Shown here: piece after piece, positions 40,301 to 47,312 of the stretch
How the letters are laid out: each line of letters begins with the position of its first letter
Numbering within the stretch: position 1 is the stretch's first letter
Source: an uncultured Prevotellaceae bacterium
Lineage (GTDB): Bacteria; Bacteroidota; Bacteroidia; Bacteroidales; Bacteroidaceae
Length of the DNA stretch: 49,075 nt
Reading direction: 5' to 3'
Assembly (NCBI GenBank): GCA_902781315.1
Contig: CACZIT010000024.1
Span: 1-49,075 of the forward strand
The notes under the pieces: model-generated
What the model was told of the DNA's origin: nothing
Database searches by the model: none
Seen by the model: the letters and a program-made list of their open reading frames with translations, nothing else
Made by a program: the position numbers and the translations under genes

Positions 40301-40700
40301 CTTTGGTGGCAGCAAGTCGAAGAAGGCTGCTGCAACAACCAAGTATGTTGACAGAGAGGTGATCAAGGAAGTTCCCGTTGTCAAGGAAGTCGTTAAGGAA
40401 GTTCCTGGCAAGGATAAGGAAGTGCTTGTTCAGAATACCTACATCGTCACATTCCCCGTGAACTCGTCTGAGATCTCTAACGTGAATGAGCTTGCTGGCA
40501 TTCCGAAGGGTGCAACCGTTGAGGTTGTTGCTTATGCTTCACCCGAGGGTAACACCGATGCAAACCAGAAACTTTCGCAGGAGCGTGCCGACGCTGTTGC
40601 CAAGTATCTGCAGGACAAGGGCGTGAACGTAACGCGCATTGTGGCTAAGGGTGCTGACACCAATCATGCTAACCGTATTGCTATCGTGACCGTAAAGTAA
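37332..40700 (+). CDS. SusC-type TonB-dependent receptor with C-terminal OmpA-like domain
   Basis: A 1122-residue outer-membrane glycan importer. A signal peptide (about 1-31) precedes a carboxypeptidase-regulatory-like domain (33-105), the plug with EVVVVGYGTMKRKDVT (TonB-box region) and ILRGAST-like blocks, then the 22-strand barrel. The barrel ends with MVGVKINF at Phe991, where SusC proteins normally stop. Instead 131 residues follow: a charged linker (VDREVIKEVPVVKEVVKEV) and a fold like the OmpA C-terminal domain, with VEVVAYASPEGNTDANQKLS and ERADAVAKYL. This tail would lie in the periplasm and could bind peptidoglycan (inference). Codons in the tail lean to GTT and GCT, as in highly expressed genes. 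The susD gene follows 24 bp later. Confidence 0.9.
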   Translation: MLKVRFFNSRKAKKAVLSMALLVCSTAAMAQGQVTGVIRDAQGEPLIGVSVVEAGTQNGVVTDVNGRYTLNVKRGAKLNVSYVGFEPQTINAGESITLQEDNQLLNEVVVVGYGTMKRKDVTSSITTVQAKDLNQGVFTDPGQMLQGKVPGLVVSSTADPNGSPTITLRGASTLRTGAAMQPFYVVDGIPGVDISMVAPDDIESIDVLRDATATAIYGSKAANGVIIITTKNGGEERTNVTYNGYAAFDNILKTYDVATASELRQYAKDNGVTLKDGGADVDWQKEVLRTGISHNHNVGISGGNGKTSYMISANLMKREGVIKMTGMDRFNVRSLVSTKVLKDHLTLSMGINSMYGKHFGVPMGNEGASVLDAMNYYSPTNAIKNADGTWTVGAGSKNYNPLAMMEENTSETIWKRNQFLAKTALELWKGFFWNVNYSWSNYQSTYSAYNTRNSQFEGIGNKNGQATRNTYFGREQTFETYLNYGFTLGKSKIDLMAGYSWEEKKNNDGFGLSVEGYYNDDLKWYNMSYAQTILGVQNSVQSGYVENIRNISFYGRANYSFDGRYMLQATVRRDGSSVFGKNNRWGTFPSVSAAWNITEENFMRNQNLFSNLKLRAGYGISGNAMGFDVYSSYATYGASGTFVYDGKTYRTYGATKNANPDLKWESTGMLNVGLDFGFLKNRINGTLEVYHKKTKDLIWSYPVPTTKYIYSWLDANVGEMTNKGIELTVNIDAIRTKNFNWMTSINLSHNKNTVDKMQNEQYNTTNLTQGDPMVAGVSANGWTQRIIEGEPIGTFYTYQYAGTVNGRSEYYVLDENGNRTGETTNNPGLKDRSITGCAQPKLNAGWNNSFSYKNWNLNAFITGVFGNDVYNGPRAHYNSAQMFSDGKNVLKEFLTFPAGDASGSLPSDRWIEKGTYIRLQSLSLSYTFRNCFNDWIQDLTLYGTANNLVTISNYKGLDPEVNLGGIDPGIDYRWSRYPHTRTFMVGVKINFGGSKSKKAAATTKYVDREVIKEVPVVKEVVKEVPGKDKEVLVQNTYIVTFPVNSSEISNVNELAGIPKGATVEVVAYASPEGNTDANQKLSQERADAVAKYLQDKGVNVTRIVAKGADTNHANRIAIVTVK
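40305..40697 (+). other. OmpA-like C-terminal extension of SusC
   Basis: Codons 992-1122 of the susC gene. The linker is rich in repeated KEV/EVP steps as found in Prevotella OmpA-family proteins. The domain contains NTYIVTFPVNSSEISNVNEL, YASPEGNTDANQKLSQERAD and GADTNHANRIAIVTV, the last like the closing strand of OmpA peptidoglycan-binding domains. It probably arose by fusion with the 3' part of an ompA gene. Confidence 0.8.
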
Positions 40701-40724
40701 AATCATTTAATCAGATTCGATATT

Positions 40725-42347
40725 ATGAAATTAAATAAATTAATTCTTGCAACAGGCTTATTTGCCGTAGCACTTACAAGCTGTACGGATTTGGATGTCA
40801 GTCCGAATTCCCAGTACACTGAAGACCCCAGTAAGAATTCTGGTGTCGACCCCATGCTTGTGGTAGAAGCCAAGATGGCTGATGTATACTTCCATCTGGC
40901 CGGTACGTTTGGCCGCCGTTACATGGAGGCTCAGTGCCTGGCTTCTGATGAGTTCACAGCTCTTGCTTTTGATGGTGGTTACTATGATGCTGGTACATAC
41001 GCTCATCAGGCTCTCCATTGCAGCGAGGCCACCGATGCTTCGCTCGACTGGTATTCTGATTTGACATCCGGTATCACGAAGGCTAACACGATCCTTGAGG
41101 AACTGGGCAGCAGCGCTTCCGATCAGATGAAGGCTCCCGCCCGTGCCATGCGTGCTTATTTCACATGGATCCTGATGGACAGCTTCGGCGACACGCCTAT
41201 CCTTGAGAAGGTGCCCGCCGAGGGTGAGGTCGTGGCTCGCTCGCCCCGCAAGGAAGTGGCCGAGTGGATCGAGAACGAACTCCTGGCTGTCATTCCCGCA
41301 CTCACCGAGGACGTCACCGAGAACACCTATGGCAAGCCGACCCGCTGGATGGCTGAGGCTCTGCTGGCCAAGCTCTACATCAACTGGGCTGTCTACACCG
41401 CTGAGTCGGTTGATAAGTATGACGCCGCAACGGCTGCTAATCCGAAACTCGACGATTGCATCACCATCTGCGACGACATCATCAGCAGTGGCAAGTTCAA
41501 CCTTGGCACCGTCGACTACCTCCACAAGTTCTCCTACGACAACAGCTGGAAGGTCGAGGACTTCATCTACGCCATGCCTTACGACGCCATCGACCGTCAG
41601 GGCTTCCAGTGGGCTCGTCCCCGCTCGTTCAAGCAGCTGAAGAACTTGATGCCCAACGTCTATGGTTCTTCCGACAAGTTCACCCAGTCGTTCGGCGGCA
41701 ACATGGTCGTAACGCCCGAGTTTGCCAAGCTGTTCAACCTCGAGGGCGACATCCGCAACCTCTGCATCCTGCGTGGCGATGTCTACAACCGCGATGCCAA
41801 GACGCTGCGTCCCACCTCCGAGCCGTTCATGTACAATGGCAAGCAGGTGCACTTCACCGAGAACATCACCCTCATCAAGCAGGACAACACCATCGACGTG
41901 GGTAACGACGACAACGCCCTCATGCAGGGCTGCCACTCCATCAAGTGGTTCATCACTCCCGCCGACTACAACAACGGCCGCAACCAGTCGAACGACCTGC
42001 CGCTGTTCCGCTATGCCGACATCCTGCTCATGAAGGCCGAGGCCCTCACACGTCTCGGACAAGCTGGTGCCAAGGACCTGTTCAACCAGATCCGCGCCTA
42101 TGCCAACGCCCCGCTGATTACTGCCGAGCCTTCGCTCGAGGAAATCTATCAGGAGCGTGGCCGCGAGTTCTTCGACGAGAACTGGCGCCGCAACGACATG
42201 ATTCGCTTCGGCCACTTCGAGGACGAGTTCTTCCCCCACTACAAGAACTTCCCAGATGCCAACTTCGACAAGCGTCACCGCATCTTCCCTGTTGAGCAGG
42301 AGATGCTCGACCTGAATCCCGGTTGGACCCAGAATCCTGGCTACTAA
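40725..42347 (+). CDS. SusD/RagB family glycan-binding lipoprotein
   Basis: A 540-residue surface lipoprotein (lipobox LTSC, Cys20) that forms the lid of the SusC channel. It has SusD features: an N-terminal helical TPR-like part (SDLTSGITKANTILEELG, APARAMRAYFTWILMDSFGD), the middle binding region, and the C-terminal block FRYADILLMKAEALTRLG, then EEIYQERGREFFDENWRRND that closes most SusD proteins. Context with GH28 and the KDG kinase points to pectin fragments as ligand. A strong terminator follows at 42382. Confidence 0.93.
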   Translation: MKLNKLILATGLFAVALTSCTDLDVSPNSQYTEDPSKNSGVDPMLVVEAKMADVYFHLAGTFGRRYMEAQCLASDEFTALAFDGGYYDAGTYAHQALHCSEATDASLDWYSDLTSGITKANTILEELGSSASDQMKAPARAMRAYFTWILMDSFGDTPILEKVPAEGEVVARSPRKEVAEWIENELLAVIPALTEDVTENTYGKPTRWMAEALLAKLYINWAVYTAESVDKYDAATAANPKLDDCITICDDIISSGKFNLGTVDYLHKFSYDNSWKVEDFIYAMPYDAIDRQGFQWARPRSFKQLKNLMPNVYGSSDKFTQSFGGNMVVTPEFAKLFNLEGDIRNLCILRGDVYNRDAKTLRPTSEPFMYNGKQVHFTENITLIKQDNTIDVGNDDNALMQGCHSIKWFITPADYNNGRNQSNDLPLFRYADILLMKAEALTRLGQAGAKDLFNQIRAYANAPLITAEPSLEEIYQERGREFFDENWRRNDMIRFGHFEDEFFPHYKNFPDANFDKRHRIFPVEQEMLDLNPGWTQNPGY

Positions 42348-42381
42348 GTCGCCCGAGGTCAAAAAAGCGACCATATTCCAT

Positions 42382-42418
42382 AAAAAAGGGAACGGAATCT
42401 TTGTCCGTTCCCTTTTTT
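42382..42418 (+). terminator. Terminator of the SusCD operon
   Basis: AAAAAAGGGAACGGA (42382-42396 approx.) pairs with TCCGTTCCCTTTTTT (42404-42418). A 7-nt loop, ATCTTTG, carries the -33 element of the next promoter. Confidence 0.85.
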
Positions 42419-42430
42419 GTTGTACCTTTG
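42400..42430 (+). promoter_or_regulatory. Promoter of the KDG-kinase-like gene, overlapping the terminator
   Basis: TTTG (42400-42403) lies in the terminator loop; after 19 bp comes TACCTTTG (42423-42430). The ATG of the kinase gene is 51 bp on. Confidence 0.65.
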
Positions 42431-42481
42431 TAGTCACATAACCTGAAAAACTTTATTATTATATATTAGACTACAACGACA

Positions 42482-43522
42482 ATGGAAAAGAAAAAGCGAA
42501 TCGTCACATTCGGAGAGATACTGCTGCGCTGGTCGAAGGGCGGAGCACAGCGACTCAAGCAGGGCAGCGACTGGACAGGCAAGTTCGGAGGCTCGGAGGC
42601 CAACGTCGCCGTGTCGCTCTCCATGCTGGGCAACAAGGTGGGCTACGTCTCGCGCGTGCCGCAGAACGAGATGGGGCAGGCCTGCCTCAACGAACTGCGC
42701 TACTACGGCATCGACACGAGCGACGTCGTGCGCGGAGGCGACCGGCTGGGCACCTACTACTTCGAGGCTGCCGCCGGACTGCGCCGCTCGCAGGTGGTCT
42801 ACGACCGTCGCGGCTCGTCGTTCTACTCCTGCGCACCCGGCATGTTCCCCTGGCGCGACATCTTCAGCCGCACCGACATCTTCCACTGCTCGGGCATCAC
42901 CTGCGCCGTCTCGCCGTCGGCCACCGAGGCCACCTTCGAGGCCGTGCGCACCGCCAAGGACATGGGACTGCGCATCACCTGCGACATCAACTTCCGCAAG
43001 AACCTCTGGCGCTACGAGGGCGCCGACGCCCATCGCACGCTGAACGCCCTCATGCAGTACAGCGACTACATCTTCGGCGACCAGGACGAGTGGGAAGTGG
43101 CAACAGGCGTAAAGCAGGTGCCCATGGACCACATGCAGGCCGACACCGAGCTCGACATGGAGGCCTACCGCCGCTACTTCGACGAGATGCACCGCCAGTT
43201 CCCCCATTGCCGCGAGATGATGCTCGGACTGCGCAACCAGATCACCTCCACCCACCACACGCTCACGGCGCTGCTCTGGTACGAGGGCGACATCTATCAG
43301 GCCCGCATCTACGACATCTACCCCATCGTCGACCCCGTCGGCGTGGGCGATGCCTTCGTGGCCGCCTACATCCACGCAGCCGAGAAGTGGCCCGGCCAGC
43401 CGCAGCGCTGCCTCGACTTCTCGGTGGCAGCCTCGCAGCTGAAGAACTCTGTGGCCGGCGACTTCAACCTCGTCACCGAAGACGAAATCCTCTATCAGCT
43501 CGGCATCCGCGACGACCAGTAA
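42482..43522 (+). CDS. kdgK: PfkB-family sugar kinase, probably 2-keto-3-deoxygluconate kinase
   Basis: A 346-residue ribokinase-fold kinase. FGEILLRWSKGG at the N-terminus, GSDWTGKFGGSEANVAVSLS (substrate lid), CDINFRKNLW and DPVGVGDAFVAAY (anion hole and catalytic Asp; the family usual is DTxGAGD) are visible. The KdgK type phosphorylates the KDG that results from pectin breakdown, which fits the GH28/SusCD genes just upstream. Other sugar acids or fructose-like substrates cannot be excluded. It has its own promoter overlapping the SusCD terminator. Confidence 0.8.
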   Translation: MEKKKRIVTFGEILLRWSKGGAQRLKQGSDWTGKFGGSEANVAVSLSMLGNKVGYVSRVPQNEMGQACLNELRYYGIDTSDVVRGGDRLGTYYFEAAAGLRRSQVVYDRRGSSFYSCAPGMFPWRDIFSRTDIFHCSGITCAVSPSATEATFEAVRTAKDMGLRITCDINFRKNLWRYEGADAHRTLNALMQYSDYIFGDQDEWEVATGVKQVPMDHMQADTELDMEAYRRYFDEMHRQFPHCREMMLGLRNQITSTHHTLTALLWYEGDIYQARIYDIYPIVDPVGVGDAFVAAYIHAAEKWPGQPQRCLDFSVAASQLKNSVAGDFNLVTEDEILYQLGIRDDQ

Positions 43523-43525
43523 GCA

Positions 43526-43611
43526 GCCCCCACCCCGTCCAGGGAAAGGCTCCTCAGCACCTGCGCGCCTACCCTCCGTCAGGGGAAAGGTTCATCAGCC
43601 CTTGCGCGGCC
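43526..43611. repeat. Two imperfect 40-bp direct repeats at the VanZ 3' end
   Basis: Unit A (43531-43569) and unit B (43570-43611) share the frame CCGTCmAGGGGAAAGG, then TCAGC and TGCGCG. Unit B overlaps the last codons of the VanZ-like gene. The C-rich opening is reminiscent of the CCCCTCCC element family. Confidence 0.5.
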
Positions 43612-44011
43612 CCACGAAGCGGCTCATCAGCAGCCCCACCAGCGTGCCCAGCACAACGCCCAGCGAGTTGGCAAGGAAGTCCAGCCACTCGCCGCTCCTA
43701 CGGCCACCCGTGCAGTAGGCCTGCGCCAACTCTATCAGCCCGCCCATCAGCAGCGGAGCCAGAAATGCCAGCAGCAACAGCCTGCCGGCATTTTTTTTCG
43801 CGTGCTGCCGCAGATACTCCCACCAGACCACCGCCGTCAGCGTGCCGTACATCACCAGGTGAGTCCACTTGTCGATCAGGCTCACCTCGCTCAGCGGCGT
43901 GTCGGGCAGCCACGGCGTCAGGCACAGCACCCAGATTGCCACCACCAACAGCGACGACAGCCTGTAGCGCTTCAGCAAGTCCAAAAGTTGTTGCATCATT
44001 TTCATAGTCAT
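43595..44011 (-). CDS. VanZ-like family membrane protein
   Basis: A 138-residue inner-membrane protein with about four helices. VanZ-like landmarks: LIDKWTHLVMYGTLTAVVWW (helix 2 with the conserved H-x-x-x-Y/F type pattern) and GGLIELAQAYCTGGRRSGEWLD with the E and D/W positions of the family, then a Gly-rich last helix. VanZ was named for teicoplanin resistance; family members in Bacteroidetes have no assigned role. The start may be 44011 or the ATG two codons later. Its last codons lie in a 40-bp direct repeat. Confidence 0.85.
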   Translation of the reverse strand: MTMKMMQQLLDLLKRYRLSSLLVVAIWVLCLTPWLPDTPLSEVSLIDKWTHLVMYGTLTAVVWWEYLRQHAKKNAGRLLLLAFLAPLLMGGLIELAQAYCTGGRRSGEWLDFLANSLGVVLGTLVGLLMSRFVGPRKG

Positions 44012-44143
44012 TTTCTTCGTTTCCGGCCGCGAAATTACAAAAATTATTCTTCCCGCGCAACGATTTGTTACGAATTATCACTTTTTCTCGCAAACTTTTT
44101 ATAATTTTGCAGTCGAATATCGGTTTTCATAACAAAAACTACG

Positions 44144-45571
44144 ATGGCACATACTACGGAGAGAGCAAACTTCGGCAGCCGCTTGGGCGTCATTCTCGCC
44201 ACGGCAGGCTCGGCCGTCGGCCTGGGCAACGTATGGCGATTCCCCTACATGACGGGCCAGAACGGCGGCGCAGCCTTCATCCTCATCTATCTGGGCTGCG
44301 TGCTCCTGCTGGGCATTCCCTGCATGCTCAGCGAGTTCATCATTGGTCGCCACGGCGCTGCCAACACCAGCCGCGTCTATTCCAACACCACCCTCGACCA
44401 CAACGCCCAGCTGGCCCAGAGCGGACTGGCTGCCCACTGGCTGGCCTTCCGCCGTCTGTTCCCGAAGTTCATTGGCCTGCTCGGCATCCTCACCGGCTTC
44501 CTCATCACCAGCTACTACGCCGTGGTCTCGGGCTGGTGTCTGCAGTACATCTACGCCTCGGCGGCAGGCCAGCTGCAGGGCGATGCAGCCTACGTCACCC
44601 AGTACTTCCAGGAGTTCTCCGCGTCGCCCCTGAGGCCCGTATTCTGGACCGTCGCCATCCTCCTCATCACCCACCTCGTCATCTGTCGAGGCGTGCGCGG
44701 AGGCATCGAGCGCGCCTCCAAGCTGCTCATGCCCACGCTCTTCCTGCTGCTGCTCGTCATCGTCGTCGCCTCGTGCCTGCTGCCCGGCGCCCGCGAAGGC
44801 ATCGAATTCCTCTTCAAGCCCGACTTCTCGCGCGTAGACTCCGGCGTATTCCTCGGCGCCCTCGGCCAGTCGTTCTATTCGCTCAGCATCGGCATGGGCT
44901 GCCTCGCCACCTATGCCAGCTACTACAGCCGCCAGACCAACCTGCTCTCGTCGGCTGTTCAGATATCGTTCGTCGACTCGCTCATCGCCATCCTCGCCGG
45001 ACTCATGATCTTCCCCGCCGCCTTCTCAGTGGGTGTCAGCCCCGACAGCGGCGCCTCGCTCGTGTTCATCACCCTGCCCAACGTCTTCAACCAGGCCTTC
45101 GCCGCCATGCCCGCACTGGGCTATGTCGTCGCCCTGTTCTTCTACGCCCTGCTCTCGCTGGCCGCACTCACGTCGCTCATGTCGCTCCACGAGGTCTCCA
45201 CGGCCTTCTTCCACGAAGAGTTCCACCTCACGCGCAGCCGCGCAGCCCTTATCGTCACCGTGCTCTGCAGCATCATCGGTGCCTGCTGCTCGCTCTCGCT
45301 CGGCGCCGTCGAGGGCATCACCCTCTTCGGCCGTCCGCTGTTCGACGTGTTCGACTTCGTCACCGGCCAGATCTTCCTCCCCGTGGGCGGCTTCCTCACC
45401 TGCCTCTTCCTCGGATGGATGGTGCCCCGCCGCCTCGTACGCGACGAGTTCACCAACGAGGGCACCGTCTGGACCCACTCCTGGATCTTCACCACCTTCC
45501 TCTTCCTCATCCGCTACGTCTGCCCGTTGGCCATTGCCGCCATCTTCCTCCACCAGCTGGAGGTCATCTGA
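44144..45571 (+). CDS. Sodium-dependent transporter, NSS/SNF family
   Basis: A 475-residue symporter with about eleven to twelve helices. TM1 carries the unwound Na+/substrate motif GSAVGLGNVWRFPYMTGQNG (about 23-42) followed by GGAAFILIYL. Further family blocks are GIPCMLSEFIIGRHG and SFYSLSIGMGCLATYASYY (TM6 region). It probably takes up an amino acid (as tryptophan, leucine or alanine-type NSS) driven by sodium; the substrate is not readable. A -7 box TAATTTTG lies at 44102-44109 with no clear -33 element. Confidence 0.92.
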   Translation: MAHTTERANFGSRLGVILATAGSAVGLGNVWRFPYMTGQNGGAAFILIYLGCVLLLGIPCMLSEFIIGRHGAANTSRVYSNTTLDHNAQLAQSGLAAHWLAFRRLFPKFIGLLGILTGFLITSYYAVVSGWCLQYIYASAAGQLQGDAAYVTQYFQEFSASPLRPVFWTVAILLITHLVICRGVRGGIERASKLLMPTLFLLLLVIVVASCLLPGAREGIEFLFKPDFSRVDSGVFLGALGQSFYSLSIGMGCLATYASYYSRQTNLLSSAVQISFVDSLIAILAGLMIFPAAFSVGVSPDSGASLVFITLPNVFNQAFAAMPALGYVVALFFYALLSLAALTSLMSLHEVSTAFFHEEFHLTRSRAALIVTVLCSIIGACCSLSLGAVEGITLFGRPLFDVFDFVTGQIFLPVGGFLTCLFLGWMVPRRLVRDEFTNEGTVWTHSWIFTTFLFLIRYVCPLAIAAIFLHQLEVI

Positions 45572-45723
45572 CCCGCCATCGCAGCCAGACATCTGTAAAA
45601 ACATTTGGTCGAAAATACCCAGTTAATTTTTAAAAATTCCCGACTGCAAATTTTTTTTCCGAAATACGCCCGTATTTCCGCAAAGTCTCTAACGTGTTGT
45701 GGGTCAAACGGTTAGCCATTTAA
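45572..45723. other. Gene-free DNA after the symporter
   Basis: Contains AT-rich sequence with CCCGACTGCAAATTTTTTT (45640-45660), for which I find no strong stem. No gene is visible. Confidence 0.4.
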
Positions 45724-45752
45724 GACCCCCAACCCCCTATGTTAGGGGGCTT
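45724..45752. repeat. Small palindromic C-rich element left of the 22-bp array
   Basis: GACCCCCAACCCCCTATGTT followed by AGGGGGCTT: stem CCCCCTA/TAGGGGG, loop TGT or similar. It resembles the left-arm orientation of the GACCCACCCCC family. Confidence 0.6.
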
Positions 45753-45753
45753 A

Positions 45754-45878
45754 AAACGATAGGTTTAGACCACGTAAACCATAGGTTTAGTCAATCTATC
45801 TCATTGAGTTGCATGCTCCATCTCATAGAGTTGTATCATCCAAACCATAGGTTTAGCCGAGTCAAACCATAGGTTTAG
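45754..45878. repeat. Six-unit palindrome array, exact 22-bp period, two core types
   Basis: Units start at 45754, 45776, 45798, 45820, 45842 and 45864. Cores: AAACGATAGGTTT, AAACCATAGGTTT, TCTCATTGAG, TCTCATAGAG, AAACCATAGGTTT, AAACCATAGGTTT. The third and fourth units have a different arm sequence but stay palindromic and in phase, so the period and symmetry are conserved more than the bases. The array lies between two C-rich palindromic elements of opposite orientation. Confidence 0.85.
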
Positions 45879-45883
45879 CAGGA

Positions 45884-45921
45884 TTCCCTTCCCTTTAGGG
45901 AGGGGCTAGGGGTAGGCTCCT
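45884..45921. repeat. REP-like element, AGGAGCCTACCCC subtype, intergenic
   Basis: TTCCCTTCCCTTTAGGGAGG then GGCTAGGGGTAGGCTCCT. Its reverse complement is almost the same as 20214-20251 inside a GH92 gene. Confidence 0.75.
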
Positions 45922-46520
45922 CATTGTTTCACGCTCTATTTCATTGTTTCACGCGGAGGCCGTTTTGTCAGAAAAATTCAGTGGAAGGGCATAGGCACGA
46001 GATAGGGATAGCCAGCCAATTCATTGGAAAGTGTTTTTGGGGGTCATAAATAATTGATACACAGACAGAAATACGATACTCCAACAATTGAACAGTACAA
46101 AATAGTGCAATATCGAAAAATTAGAAATCGAAGAGTTTTGCAGAGCAAAACCAGCCTTCAAAGGCATGCAAGTTTTAACAGCTTGTTAAGATTGTTTAAC
46201 TTTTAATTTTGAGGCAATTTTGCCATTTGCCAAGTCTGGCTGACAACAGTTGCTCGTTTTGGGGCTTTGCCGATAGCACGAAAATCAACGAAAAAAAAGG
46301 TTCTTGTACCGCAGTTGTATCTTGGATGCTCTAAGCATTTGGGATTCAACGACGGTTAATAATTCAAATTCAACGAAGAAGAAGAAAAAGGACATTCAGA
46401 CGTGCCAACATTTATGGTTCGACAGAGAGATGATTACCTGTGATAATGCTGGATTTAGTCAGAATACACTCGTATTTATGTTAAAAAAGCTGCTGAAATA
46501 TTTCTTTCTTGGCAAAATGT
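45922..46520. other. AT-rich gene-free region before the AbiE locus
   Basis: It begins with two copies of TCATTGTTTCACGC (45921-45934 and 45941-45954, 20 bp apart). A short hairpin GTTTTGC/GCAAAAC lies at 46135-46151 and a -7-like TAATTTTG at 46204-46211. A 73-codon lysine-rich open frame at 46304-46525 has no credible ribosome site or similarity I know. I see no RNA gene. Composition differs from the GC-richer DNA to the left. Confidence 0.4.
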
Positions 46521-46551
46521 TTTGATGTTTGACAAAAAAGATATAATTTTG
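46521..46551 (+). promoter_or_regulatory. Promoter of the AbiEi/AbiEii pair
   Basis: TTTG (46521-46524), 19 bp, TAATTTTG (46544-46551), 17 bp before the ATG. The leader would be very short. Confidence 0.6.
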
Positions 46552-46568
46552 CAACGGCAAACAGAGAT

Positions 46569-47312
46569 ATGACAGCAACGGAAGCTATATTGAATTACGC
46601 AGTGGCACAAGGTGGTACCTTCCATCGGAAGGACCTGTTGCGTGAAGTTGCCCGCCAGCAGACGGGTATCAAGGACAGTGCGATTACCCTCCAGATTAAC
46701 CGGATGCTTGCATCAGGCTCGCTTCGCAGGGTAGGTCATGGTGTGTATGAATTGGCTCATGACAGTCTGCCAGAATTCGTATATCAGCCATCAGAGACAG
46801 AAAAAAACATCTATTTGAGTCTAAAACAGAAGTTTCCACTCCTTGATATATGTATTTGGAGTCCACGGGTGCTTGCTTCGTTCATGCTCCATGTGCCAGA
46901 CATCGGCTATGTTTTCGTTGATGTGGAGAAAGATGGTATGGAGACGGTATTCCATGCATTGCAGGAAATGGAGCTTGGCAGAAACATCCTACTGTCACCG
47001 TCACCCATAGACTGCGACCGCTATCTGACGGGTACTGATGCCATCGTGGTACGTCAGTTGATAGGTCAGTCGCCATTGACCATCGTGAATGGCTGCCAAG
47101 TACCACGTATAGAGAAAATCCTTGTGGATGCCATTGGCGACAACGAACTGCAGTTCGCCAGCGGTTCCGAAATATATAATATATATGAGTATGCGCGTGA
47201 GAGGAATCATGTCAACATGAGCAAACTGATGAGATATGCCTCTCGCCGCAACAGGAAAGAGAAAGTAGAACATATCATATACACGATAGACCATGATCAA
47301 TCCCAAGAGTAG
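46569..47312 (+). CDS. AbiEi-like type IV antitoxin
   Basis: A 247-residue protein. The first 60 residues form a winged-helix region (ILNYAVAQGGTFHRKDLL, ITLQINRMLASGSLRRVGHG) of the kind found in AbiEi antitoxins. The remainder (IWSPRVLASFMLHVPDIGYV, ending in a basic stretch RYASRRNRKEKVEH) fits a DUF6577-type antitoxin. Type IV antitoxins repress the operon and counter the toxin without direct complex formation. The stop overlaps the start of the AbiEii gene by 20 bp, indicating coupled translation. It has its own promoter at 46521-46551. Confidence 0.75.
   Translation: MTATEAILNYAVAQGGTFHRKDLLREVARQQTGIKDSAITLQINRMLASGSLRRVGHGVYELAHDSLPEFVYQPSETEKNIYLSLKQKFPLLDICIWSPRVLASFMLHVPDIGYVFVDVEKDGMETVFHALQEMELGRNILLSPSPIDCDRYLTGTDAIVVRQLIGQSPLTIVNGCQVPRIEKILVDAIGDNELQFASGSEIYNIYEYARERNHVNMSKLMRYASRRNRKEKVEHIIYTIDHDQSQE

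Noticed and set aside
40758-42437. 559-codon open frame opposite susD
   Set aside because: Antisense shadow of a clear SusD gene.
44065-45633. 522-codon open frame in another frame over the sodium symporter
   Set aside because: Arg/His/Pro-rich translation typical of a shifted frame; the symporter frame has all family motifs.
45754-45878. CRISPR array
   Set aside because: Units are about 15 bp with 7-bp linkers, no unique spacers of 30 bp or so, and no cas genes in the window.
46304-46525. 73-codon lysine-rich gene before the AbiE pair
   Set aside because: No ribosome site, low complexity, and no family resemblance; kept only as a remark in the region entry.
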